DNA from: an uncultured Caulobacterales bacterium
GTDB taxonomy: Bacteria > Pseudomonadota > Alphaproteobacteria > Caulobacterales > Maricaulaceae
Assembly (NCBI GenBank): GCA_947503715.1
Contig: CANNER010000001.1
Span: 744,001 to 808,000, forward strand
Length of the DNA: 64,000 bases
Reading direction: 5' to 3'
Positions 45,512 to 53,706 of the stretch are shown here, piece after piece. Numbering within the stretch: the stretch's first letter is position 1; each line of letters starts with the position of its first letter. The notes beneath the pieces are model-generated. The model ran no database searches and was not told the origin of the DNA. It was given only the letters and a program-made list of their open reading frames with translations. The position numbers and the translations under genes were made by a program.

Positions 45512-46560
45512 AAACGCTCAAGGGTCCCGGAATTTTCTTAGCCCAATTTATGGGGGATGCGCCGTTTGATACGCTGGACAATGCCTGCGCCTTTATGGCG
45601 GATGCAGGCTATAAGGGCGTGCAACTGCCCTCCGATATGCCAGTGGTCATGGACCTGAAAAAATGCGCGGAGAGCCAGACTTACGCGGATGAACTGAAAG
45701 GCCGCATCGCCGAACATGGTTTGGAAATCACTGAGCTCTCGACGCATATTCAGGGTCAGCTTGTCGCCGTCCATCCCGCCTATGACGAAGCTTTTGATGC
45801 GTTCGCGCCTGCGCATTTGCATGGCAAACCGTCCGACCGTCAGGAATGGGCGGTGCAGCAAGTCAAATATGCCGCCACGGCGTCTCGCCGACTTGGCCTG
45901 GATCGATCGGTCAGTTTCCCGGGCGCGCTGGTCTGGCCATTTATGTACCCGTGGCCGCAACGTCCTGCCGGATTGGTGGAGGAAGGGTTCAAAGAACTCG
46001 CCCGCCGCTGGCGTCCGATCCTCGATCACTATGAAGACGAAGGCGTCGACGTCTGTTACGAAATCCATCCGGGTGAAGACCTACATGACGGAATAACGTT
46101 TGAGATGTTCTTGGAGCAGGTCGACAATCATCCGCGCTGTAACATTCTCTACGACCCCTCGCATTTCATCCTGCAACAGCTCGACTATCTCGACTTCATC
46201 GACATCTACAAAGACCGCATCCGCATGTTCCACGTGAAAGATGCGGAATTCCGTCCGAATGGCCGTTCCGGCGTTTATGGCGGCTATCAGGGCTGGGTGG
46301 ATCGTCCGGGTCGATTCCGAAGCCTCGGTGACGGGCAAATCGATTTCGGTGCGATCTTCGCGAAAATGGCGGCCAATGATTTCGATGGCTGGGCCGTCGT
46401 CGAATGGGAATGCGCGTTGAAACACAATCAGGACGGCGCGCGCGAAGGCGCACAATTCGTCAAAGACCACATCATCCGCGTCACAGACAAAGCCTTTGAT
46501 GATTTCGCGGGCGGTACGGCGGACAGGGACAGCAACCGCCGCATGCTGGGCATAACTTAG
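45508..46560 (+). CDS. Sugar phosphate isomerase/epimerase family TIM-barrel (cytosolic)
   Basis: AP-endonuclease-2-like xylose isomerase TIM barrel of 350 residues, without signal peptide. Expected metal ligands are visible in order: glutamate in VCYEIHPGEDLHD, D/H in LYDPSHF, histidine and aspartate in FHVKDAEF and the late glutamate in AVVEWECALK. The start is the ATG overlapping the previous stop (ATGA). Related proteins isomerise hexuloses or inososes, and some cleave 3-keto-glycosides by elimination. Pairing with a Gfo/Idh enzyme and with GMC dehydrogenases supports keto-sugar chemistry. Confidence 0.87.
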   Translation: MKTLKGPGIFLAQFMGDAPFDTLDNACAFMADAGYKGVQLPSDMPVVMDLKKCAESQTYADELKGRIAEHGLEITELSTHIQGQLVAVHPAYDEAFDAFAPAHLHGKPSDRQEWAVQQVKYAATASRRLGLDRSVSFPGALVWPFMYPWPQRPAGLVEEGFKELARRWRPILDHYEDEGVDVCYEIHPGEDLHDGITFEMFLEQVDNHPRCNILYDPSHFILQQLDYLDFIDIYKDRIRMFHVKDAEFRPNGRSGVYGGYQGWVDRPGRFRSLGDGQIDFGAIFAKMAANDFDGWAVVEWECALKHNQDGAREGAQFVKDHIIRVTDKAFDDFAGGTADRDSNRRMLGIT

Positions 46561-46609
46561 AAAATTTATCGTCACCGGAAATATTCGGGACAAAGCAAAG
46601 GGGAATAAA

Positions 46610-48031
46610 ATGGTAGCATCGACATTGGAGAGTGGATCAACGCTCGCAATCAATCGAAATCGACTGTTTTTATTAAGTTGTTTGTCGCTAATCGTGACTG
46701 CGATGACATTCGGTATTCGGGCTGGCATACTCAGTCAGCTTTCTGACGAGTTTGCTCTGACGGACGGTCAACTTGGCTGGGTCAACGGCATGGCGTTCCT
46801 TGGTTTTCCTCTCGCCATGGTGCTGTTCGGGTTTTTATATAATAAATTAGGGCCACGTTTGATCATGATCCTTGCATTTGCAGGGCATATTTTGGGGCTG
46901 GTTCTTACCATTTTTGCAGGTGGTTTTCTTGGTCTTTTGATTTCGACCTTCTTTATCGGCTTTGCGAATGGTTCAGTTGAAGCGGCGTGTAATCCACTCG
47001 TTGCCGATTTGTATAAGGATGAAAAGACCAAGTGGTTGAATCGTTTTCATGTATGGTTCCCGGGTGGGATCGTGATTGGCGCGGCTATATCTTACTTCAT
47101 GACGAACGCCGGAATTGGATGGCAAGCTCAGATCGCTATCATGCTTATACCTACTGCCATATACGGCTTCATGGTCTTCACGACAGTTTTTCCTGAGCTT
47201 CCAGTTGTTGAGAAAGCCGTTAAGTTAGATTCATTCAACATCGCACTAATGACAGCAGTCTTTGGCTTACTTATTTTGGTTGGTACGCCCAACGGTATTA
47301 TCGGAACTTTACCGGGAGGGATTTTGTTACCCCTTTTAGCGGCAGCAGCTCTAACTTACGTCTTAGTTCTTAGGTGGACTAAAAGCCACAGAGACGCAGT
47401 ACTTGCACTTGTCCTCATGGTCATCATGAGTCTGACCGCAACATCAGAGCTTGGAACACAGCAATGGGTTGACCGTATTCTTGGTGCTCAATTGGGCGGT
47501 ATTCCGGGGCAGCCTATGATCGTTCTGGGAATGGTCACAGGCATTATGGCTATCGGACGGTTTTTTGCCGGGCCACTTATCCATGCCTTTAACCCGCTCG
47601 GCGTTCTATTGATGTCCGCGCTTCTTACGACGCTTGGATTGTTCCTAATGAGTACCGCTTCAGGTGCGATGGTCTACGTCTCTGCCGTCGTGTTTGCTTT
47701 TGGGGTCTGTTATTTCTGGCCGACCATGATTGGCGTCACAGCACAATATGTGCCGCGTTCAGGTGCGCTTGGGATGAGCCTTGTCGGTGCGGCAGGGATG
47801 TTTGCACTGACGATTTGGAACCCAATCATTGGCGGTTGGATTGATAGCGCTCGCAAAACTGCTGAAAGCTCCGGTCTTGAAGGCGCAGAAGTTGATGTCA
47901 TCGCAGGTCAGGCTGCTTTGTCAAAGCTCGTTATGTTCCCGATGGTGTTGATTGGATTTTTTCTCGTTCTTTTCCTCCTGCGGAAGATGATTGTCTCAAG
48001 CGCAGGAGATATGGAGGTCGCACATGACTGA
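46610..48031 (+). CDS. MFS transporter, probable sugar importer
   Basis: A 473-residue major facilitator with 12 predicted membrane spans. The first begins at about residue 20 after a short polar N-terminus. Intracellular loop 2-3 has the basic signature LYNKLGPRL. The overall wording (WVNGMAFLGFPLAMVLFGF; GSVEAACNPLVADLYKD; FHVWFPGGIVIG) recalls FucP/nucleoside-type sugar:proton symporters. It sits in the same direction between the cytosolic enzymes and the periplasmic dehydrogenases. Its stop overlaps the small-subunit gene by 8 bases. Import of the oxidised or cleaved sugar is the simplest role. Confidence 0.85.
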   Translation: MVASTLESGSTLAINRNRLFLLSCLSLIVTAMTFGIRAGILSQLSDEFALTDGQLGWVNGMAFLGFPLAMVLFGFLYNKLGPRLIMILAFAGHILGLVLTIFAGGFLGLLISTFFIGFANGSVEAACNPLVADLYKDEKTKWLNRFHVWFPGGIVIGAAISYFMTNAGIGWQAQIAIMLIPTAIYGFMVFTTVFPELPVVEKAVKLDSFNIALMTAVFGLLILVGTPNGIIGTLPGGILLPLLAAAALTYVLVLRWTKSHRDAVLALVLMVIMSLTATSELGTQQWVDRILGAQLGGIPGQPMIVLGMVTGIMAIGRFFAGPLIHAFNPLGVLLMSALLTTLGLFLMSTASGAMVYVSAVVFAFGVCYFWPTMIGVTAQYVPRSGALGMSLVGAAGMFALTIWNPIIGGWIDSARKTAESSGLEGAEVDVIAGQAALSKLVMFPMVLIGFFLVLFLLRKMIVSSAGDMEVAHD

Positions 48032-48599
48032 TTTTCTTATGATGCAGCGACGGGATGCGCTGAAGAGTTTGCTTGCAATTTCTGCTGCGGGGGCTCTGAC
48101 GGCTTGTATTGGTGAGGGTAAAGCGGACGGTGCATCTGCGCCGAAACTGTCATCGGCTCCATCTCTCTCAACCGCTGAAATGGCGCTCGTTTCGGCTCTT
48201 GGACAAACAATAATCCCGATGACGGATACGGCGGGCGCAGTGGAAGCGGGCGTTCCAGCGGTCGTTCAAACGCTCTTCACGGAGTGGGGCGATGAGAATT
48301 ACCGCACCTATTGGCGGGCGGGACTCGATAAGCTTGAAAAGCACTTTGTGAAAGAGGGCGGGCAAAAATTCGCTGCTATGTCCGCGTCTCAACAGGCGAA
48401 TCTTCTTGGCAGATATGACGAGAAAGCCTTCGCAGATAATGATTTTGACCCGTTCTACAAGGATATGAAATCGACCATCGCGACAGCCTACTACATGAGC
48501 GAGCCGGGTGCGACGGAAGAACTGGCCTATGAAGCCGTCCCCGGTGAGTGGCGCGGATGTGTGCCCCTTTCCGATCAGCCAAAAACCTGGGCGACTTAA
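48024..48599 (+). CDS. Gluconate 2-dehydrogenase subunit 3-like small subunit, Tat-type lipoprotein signal
   Basis: A 191-residue protein of the gluconate 2-dehydrogenase subunit 3 family, i.e. the gamma or hitch-hiker subunit of FAD-dependent sugar dehydrogenases. Near the N-terminus is a twin arginine (QRRDALKSLLAISAAG) followed by LTAC, a lipobox. The mature part has the family pattern: SALGQTIIPMTDTAGAVEAG, a middle helix pair, and FYKDMKSTIATAYYMSEPGA near the end. I start at the ATG at 48024, overlapping the MFS stop. It is the only small subunit for four downstream catalytic subunits, which themselves lack signal peptides, so it should carry them through the Tat system. Confidence 0.9.
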   Translation: MTDFLMMQRRDALKSLLAISAAGALTACIGEGKADGASAPKLSSAPSLSTAEMALVSALGQTIIPMTDTAGAVEAGVPAVVQTLFTEWGDENYRTYWRAGLDKLEKHFVKEGGQKFAAMSASQQANLLGRYDEKAFADNDFDPFYKDMKSTIATAYYMSEPGATEELAYEAVPGEWRGCVPLSDQPKTWAT

Positions 48600-48602
48600 G
48601 TC

Positions 48603-50303
48603 ATGGCGGATTTTGACGTCATCGTTATCGGCTCCGGCATGTCCGGCGGCTGGGTCGCGAAGGAAATGTGCGAGAAGGGCTTTAAAGTCTGCGTGATTGA
48701 ACGCGGTCGTGAGATTGTTCCCGAAAAAGATTACACCGATTTCGAAGACCCGTGGCAGCACGAACACCTCAATTTAACGAGTGAGAAGACGAAGGAAGAG
48801 TACCCGATACAGTCGCAAGTCTACGCCTTCCATAATTACACCAAACAGTTCTGGGTAAAGGATAAAGACCATCCCTATGAAGTGCCGGACGGACAGCGCT
48901 ATAACTGGCGTCGGGGTCACCATACGGGTGGACGGTCCATCATGTGGGGGCGTCAATCCTACCGCATGAGTGAAACCGATTTCGCGGCGAATAAAAAAGA
49001 CGGCCACGGTGTCGACTGGCCCGTGCGCTATGATGACATCAAACCTTGGTATGATTATGTCGAAAAGTTCGCGGGGATTTCCGGTTCAATGGAAGGCCTC
49101 GATATTCTGCCCGATGGCGTGTTCCAACCCCCGCATGAATTATCCTGCGCGGAAGCCGAATTGAAAACTCGGATCGAGACCGCTTTTCCCGGCCGGAAAC
49201 TGATACCCGGTCGCGTCGCCAATCTAACCCAGCCGACGGAAGAACAAATCGCGCTAGGCCGAGGTCAATGCCAGAATCGCGATCATTGCTTTCGCGGGTG
49301 TTCCTACGGGGCCTATTTTAGCTCGAATTCCGCGACACTACCTGCCGCCAAACGCACGGGCAATCTGACGATGATGCATAATGTGGCCGTTCATGAACTG
49401 GATTATGATCCGGCGACGAAACGCGTGACGGGCATCAAAGGCGTGAATACCGAAACGAACGCGCCTGTTTCTGTCACCGCCCGCACGGTCTTCCTCAATG
49501 CATCGACCATTCCGACCGCCATGATCTTGATGAATTCGAAATCTGACGCGATGCCAAACGGTTTGGCGAATAGTTCGGGTCAGGTCGGTCACAACCTCAT
49601 GGATCACATCATCTGTGGACGTGCCAGTGGTCGCTTGCCCGGGATGGAAGATAAATATCATTACGGGCGTCGTGCGAATGGCATCTATATTCCGCGCTTC
49701 CGAAACCATACGGAAGAGGGTGAAGGTTTCGTCCGTGGGTTTGGTTATCAAGGCCGTGCTTATCGTAGCAACTGGCGCGATAGCGCTGATGCCGCAGGTG
49801 TTGGTGAAGCTTATAAAGCCAATAACCGCACGCCCGGCGCATGGTGGGTCAGCCTCGTTGGTTTCGCGGAAATTCTCCCAAATTTCGATAACCACGTGCG
49901 ACTTCACGCGTCAAAGACGGATAAGTGGGGCTTTCCCATCCCAATCCTCGACGCGAAACATGGTGAGAACGAGCTGAAACTCGTCCGCCAAGCCGCGCGG
50001 GATGGTATGGATATGCTCCGCAAGGCCGGGTGTGAAGAGGTGACAGGCGCTGACCCTGAAACCGATATCGGCACACCCCCGGGCGAGGGTATCCACGAGA
50101 TGGGCACGGCGCGAATGGGCCGCGACCCTAAGACATCCGTTCTCAACAAATGGAATCAGAGCTGGGATGTCCCGAACCTCTTCATCACGGATGGGTCTTT
50201 CATGACGTCCGGCGGCTGCCAGAATCCGTCCATCTCCTACATGGCGTTTTCCGCCCGTGCGGCGGATCATGCCGCGAAATTGATGAAAGCCAATGAGATC
50301 TAG
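48603..50303 (+). CDS. GMC-type FAD sugar dehydrogenase catalytic subunit 1
   Basis: A 566-residue GMC oxidoreductase with no signal peptide. FAD is held by VIGSGMSGGWVAKEMCEKG at the N-terminus and the GGRSIMWGRQSYR motif near residue 110. C223, C229 and C233 form C-x5-C-x3-C, the spacing of the 3Fe-4S ligands in the alpha subunit of Burkholderia-type FAD-glucose dehydrogenase. Candidate catalytic residues are H498 in IHEMGTARMG and N541 in QNPSISYMAF. It follows the small subunit by 3 bases and overlaps the next gene as TAGTG. It likely oxidises a sugar hydroxyl in the periplasm; which one is unknown. Confidence 0.9.
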   Translation: MADFDVIVIGSGMSGGWVAKEMCEKGFKVCVIERGREIVPEKDYTDFEDPWQHEHLNLTSEKTKEEYPIQSQVYAFHNYTKQFWVKDKDHPYEVPDGQRYNWRRGHHTGGRSIMWGRQSYRMSETDFAANKKDGHGVDWPVRYDDIKPWYDYVEKFAGISGSMEGLDILPDGVFQPPHELSCAEAELKTRIETAFPGRKLIPGRVANLTQPTEEQIALGRGQCQNRDHCFRGCSYGAYFSSNSATLPAAKRTGNLTMMHNVAVHELDYDPATKRVTGIKGVNTETNAPVSVTARTVFLNASTIPTAMILMNSKSDAMPNGLANSSGQVGHNLMDHIICGRASGRLPGMEDKYHYGRRANGIYIPRFRNHTEEGEGFVRGFGYQGRAYRSNWRDSADAAGVGEAYKANNRTPGAWWVSLVGFAEILPNFDNHVRLHASKTDKWGFPIPILDAKHGENELKLVRQAARDGMDMLRKAGCEEVTGADPETDIGTPPGEGIHEMGTARMGRDPKTSVLNKWNQSWDVPNLFITDGSFMTSGGCQNPSISYMAFSARAADHAAKLMKANEI

Positions 50304-52000
50304 TGGCGGAGTTTGACGCCATTGTCGTCGGCTCCGGCATTTCCGGTGGATGGGTGGCCAAAGAGCTGTGCGAGCGCGGATTGAAAGTTTGCGTTTTAGA
50401 GCGGGGGAAGCCGACAGACCCGGTCAAAGATTATTCGGACTTTCTCGAACCTTGGGAAACCCAACATTTCGATAAAATTTCTGATGAGGATGTTAAGCGC
50501 GATTTCCCGATCACGGGCATTAATTATGCTATGAAGCAGAGCAACCGTCACCTCTGGATGACGGACCGTGCGCAGCCTTATGAACGCGCTCCGGAGCAAA
50601 GTTTTAATTGGCGTCGGGGTGCTCACGTTGGTGGACGGTCATTGCTATGGGGCAGGGCGAGTTACCGCTTCTCCGCCTATGATTTCGAAGTCAATAAGGC
50701 TGACGGTGAAGGGGTCGATTGGCCCGTTCGCTATAATGATATCGCGCCGTGGTATGATCATGTCGAAAAATTCGCAGGCATTGCGGGCAATCGCGACGGT
50801 TTGGATCAACTGCCCGACGGCAAACATTTTCAGCCCGCGTTTGAACATACCTGCGCGGAGCTTGATCTGAAAGAAAAGCTGAAAACGAGCTTTCCCGAAC
50901 GCAAGCTGATTATGGGGCGTGTCGCGCATCTCACAAAGCCGACCGAAGAACAAACGGCTCTCGGGCGTGGCCGTTGTCAGGCGCGAAACCGGTGCGCGCA
51001 TGGCTGTTCTTACGGTGCGTATTTTAGCTCGAACGCTGCAACATTACCTGCGGCTGAACGCACGGGAAATCTGACATTAATCCCTAATAGTGTTGTTTCG
51101 AAACTCGTCCATAACCCCGTCAACAATCGAATCTCGGGTGTGCAGGTTCTCGATGCCGATACAGGCGTCGGAACGACGCACACGGCTAAAATTGTCTTCG
51201 TCAATGCCTCCACAATCGGGACAAGCTTGATTTTGCTGAACTCGGCGACAGAAGCGCATCCGACTGGATTAGCCAATAGCTCCGATCAACTCGGTCGGAA
51301 CCTGATGGATCATATTGGTGGGTCGCAAGTTGTAGCGCATGTTCCGGGACATCTGGATCGCTATTTCTCCGGACGTCGTGCGATTGGCGCTTACATCCCG
51401 CGCTATCGAAATTACCCGAAACAGGAAGAAAGCTATAAACGCGGTTGGGGTTATCAAGTCTATTCTTGGCGCGGGGGATGGGGCGCACCTGCGGGCGTTG
51501 GCGAAGGTTTCAAAACCAAGAACCGCACGCCCGGTCCTTGGGGCATTATGCTCGACGCCTTTGGTGAGTGCCTGCCCAATCCCAACAATACGATCAGGGC
51601 ACATAAAACAAAGACGGATAAATGGGGGCAGCCCATTGCCGTGGTCGATCTCAAACTCGGCCCGAATGAGGAAGCCCTCATGCGGGCCGCGCATCAGGAC
51701 GCTTTTGAGATTTTGAAAGCCGCCGGATTTAATGGCTTTTATGAAGCCCGTAAGCCCGATGATTATTTAAATGGTGTCCTTGGGCGAATTCACGAAATGG
51801 GAACGGCGCGGATGGGGCGGGACCCGAAGACGTCGGTCCTGAACGGGTGGAACCAATCGCATGATATTCCGAACCTGTTTATTACGGACGGGTCTTTTAT
51901 GACATCTTCCGCGGTTCAGAACCCATCTCTCACTTACATGGCATTCTCCGCGCGGGCGGCCAATCACGCGGCGGACCTGCTGCAAGAAGGAGACCTCTAA
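50303..52000 (+). CDS. GMC-type FAD sugar dehydrogenase catalytic subunit 2
   Basis: Second of four tandem paralogues, 565 residues, GTG start inside the previous TAG. It keeps the FAD motif VVGSGISGGWVAKELCERG, the HVGGRSLLWGR segment, the iron-sulfur spacing C225, C231, C235 (CQARNRCAHGC), IHEMGTARMGRDPKTS and QNPSLTYMAF. It diverges from subunit 1 mainly in residues 30-90 and in the 330-440 substrate domain (YKRGWGYQVYSWRGGWG). That pattern suggests a changed substrate within one scaffold. It overlaps the next gene as TAATG. Confidence 0.9.
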   Translation: MAEFDAIVVGSGISGGWVAKELCERGLKVCVLERGKPTDPVKDYSDFLEPWETQHFDKISDEDVKRDFPITGINYAMKQSNRHLWMTDRAQPYERAPEQSFNWRRGAHVGGRSLLWGRASYRFSAYDFEVNKADGEGVDWPVRYNDIAPWYDHVEKFAGIAGNRDGLDQLPDGKHFQPAFEHTCAELDLKEKLKTSFPERKLIMGRVAHLTKPTEEQTALGRGRCQARNRCAHGCSYGAYFSSNAATLPAAERTGNLTLIPNSVVSKLVHNPVNNRISGVQVLDADTGVGTTHTAKIVFVNASTIGTSLILLNSATEAHPTGLANSSDQLGRNLMDHIGGSQVVAHVPGHLDRYFSGRRAIGAYIPRYRNYPKQEESYKRGWGYQVYSWRGGWGAPAGVGEGFKTKNRTPGPWGIMLDAFGECLPNPNNTIRAHKTKTDKWGQPIAVVDLKLGPNEEALMRAAHQDAFEILKAAGFNGFYEARKPDDYLNGVLGRIHEMGTARMGRDPKTSVLNGWNQSHDIPNLFITDGSFMTSSAVQNPSLTYMAFSARAANHAADLLQEGDL

Positions 52001-53706
52001 TGGCAGATTTTGATGCGATTGTTGTCGGCTCCGGCATGTCCGGAGGATGGGTCGCGAAGGAGCTTTGCGAACGTGGTTTGAAAGTCTGCGTTCTCGAGCG
52101 CGGGAAGAGCACGAAGCCCACTGAGGACTACACGGATATGATGGACCCGTGGGAATATCCAAACCTGAACCGTGTGTCCAAAGCGGAAGAACAAGAACAT
52201 TACGCGATCCAATCCTCCATTTACAATTGGTCAGCGGACACGAAACATTGGTGGGTCAAGGATAGCGAGCATCCTTACGAGACCGCCGAAGGTACAGATT
52301 ACACATGGCGGCGCGGCTACCATGTCGGCGGTCGGTCGCTGATGTGGGCGCGGCAGAGCTATCGCCTCTCAGCCATCGATATTCTGGCCAATAAGACCGA
52401 CGGACACGGCGTGGATTGGCCAATTCGATATGAAGATCTCGCGCCATGGTATGATTATGTCGAAGAGTTTGCTGGGATTTCGGGACAGGCCGAAGGTCTG
52501 GATATTCTACCCGACAGCAAATTCCTGCCCGTCTTTGAATTTACCTGCGGTGAAGAACTTGCACGCGATCGCATCGAAGAAAATTTTCCAACTCGACGTA
52601 TGATTCATGGTCGCTGCGCCAATCTTCGCCGCGCGACACCTGAGCAACAAGCACTTGGTCGGGGGAGCTGTCAGGTGCGCAATAAGTGCCACAAGGGTTG
52701 CTCCTTTGGCGCCTATTTCAGTTCCGTTTCCGCCACACTACCTGCTGCAGAACGCACGGGTAATCTGACGCTGATGACCGATCAGATCGTCGCCGAGTTG
52801 GAGCATGATGCCGAGACAAATCGCGTGACGGGTGTGCGTGTCATTGACCGGAATACGAAAGCGACGAAGACGGTCACGGCGAATATTGTGTTCCTCAATG
52901 CTTCGGCCATCGCGTCGTCGCTCATTTTGCAAAATTCAAAATCCGCCGAAAACCCGAATGGTCTCGCCAACAGCTCCGGTATGGTCGGGCGGAATCTCAT
53001 GGATCATGTCGGTGGCGCGTGGGGCAGTGGTCGTATTCCGATGACGCCTGAACTCGCAGATAAATATACCTATGGCCGCCGCCCGAACGGCTTTTACATC
53101 CCGCGATTCCGTAATCACACGGAAGAGGGTGATGGCTATGTGCGCGGCTTCGGTTATCAGGGAGGTGTCCATCGCGGCGGTTGGTCAGGTGAGAAATCGG
53201 GCGTTGGCAAAGATTACAAGGCCTCCAATCGCTCCCCCGGCGACTGGTACATTTCCATGGGCGCGTTCGGAGAAATCCTGCCGGATGAACGCAACCGCGT
53301 CACACCGCATCCGACGAAGAAAGATCAATGGGGGCTCCCGCTTCCGCTCTTTGATGCGAAGATGCGGCAGAATGAAATTAACCTGATCAAACAGGCTTCT
53401 ACGGATGCGGTCGCCATGCTGAAAGCGGCAGGGGCCGTCGATATCCGTAGTTCCGAGGATTACGAGGTTCAGCCCTCCCGACCCGGCAACGCCATCCACG
53501 AAATGGGAACGGCGCGAATGGGGCGTGACCCGAAGACATCCGTTCTGAATAAATATTTGCAAACCCATGATATCCCAAACCTATTCATTAGTGATGGGTC
53601 GGCCATGACATCTTCGGCCTGTCAGAATCCGTCCCTGACTTATATGGCGCTATCCGCGAAAGCGGCAAAACATGCGGCTGACTTCTATGAAGCGGGCGAA
53701 ATTTAG
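52000..53706 (+). CDS. GMC-type FAD sugar dehydrogenase catalytic subunit 3
   Basis: Third paralogue, 568 residues, ATG start within TAATG. Shared features are VVGSGMSGGWVAKELCERG, HVGGRSLMWARQSYR, the C224/C230/C234 cluster (CQVRNKCHKGC), IHEMGTARMGRDPKTS and QNPSLTYMAL. Its middle region (PRFRNHTEEGDGYVRGFGYQ) is much closer to subunit 1 than to subunits 2 and 4, so 1 and 3 form one pair and 2 and 4 (PRYRNYP) another. It overlaps subunit 4 as TAGTG. Like the others it has no own export signal. Confidence 0.9.
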   Translation: MADFDAIVVGSGMSGGWVAKELCERGLKVCVLERGKSTKPTEDYTDMMDPWEYPNLNRVSKAEEQEHYAIQSSIYNWSADTKHWWVKDSEHPYETAEGTDYTWRRGYHVGGRSLMWARQSYRLSAIDILANKTDGHGVDWPIRYEDLAPWYDYVEEFAGISGQAEGLDILPDSKFLPVFEFTCGEELARDRIEENFPTRRMIHGRCANLRRATPEQQALGRGSCQVRNKCHKGCSFGAYFSSVSATLPAAERTGNLTLMTDQIVAELEHDAETNRVTGVRVIDRNTKATKTVTANIVFLNASAIASSLILQNSKSAENPNGLANSSGMVGRNLMDHVGGAWGSGRIPMTPELADKYTYGRRPNGFYIPRFRNHTEEGDGYVRGFGYQGGVHRGGWSGEKSGVGKDYKASNRSPGDWYISMGAFGEILPDERNRVTPHPTKKDQWGLPLPLFDAKMRQNEINLIKQASTDAVAMLKAAGAVDIRSSEDYEVQPSRPGNAIHEMGTARMGRDPKTSVLNKYLQTHDIPNLFISDGSAMTSSACQNPSLTYMALSAKAAKHAADFYEAGEI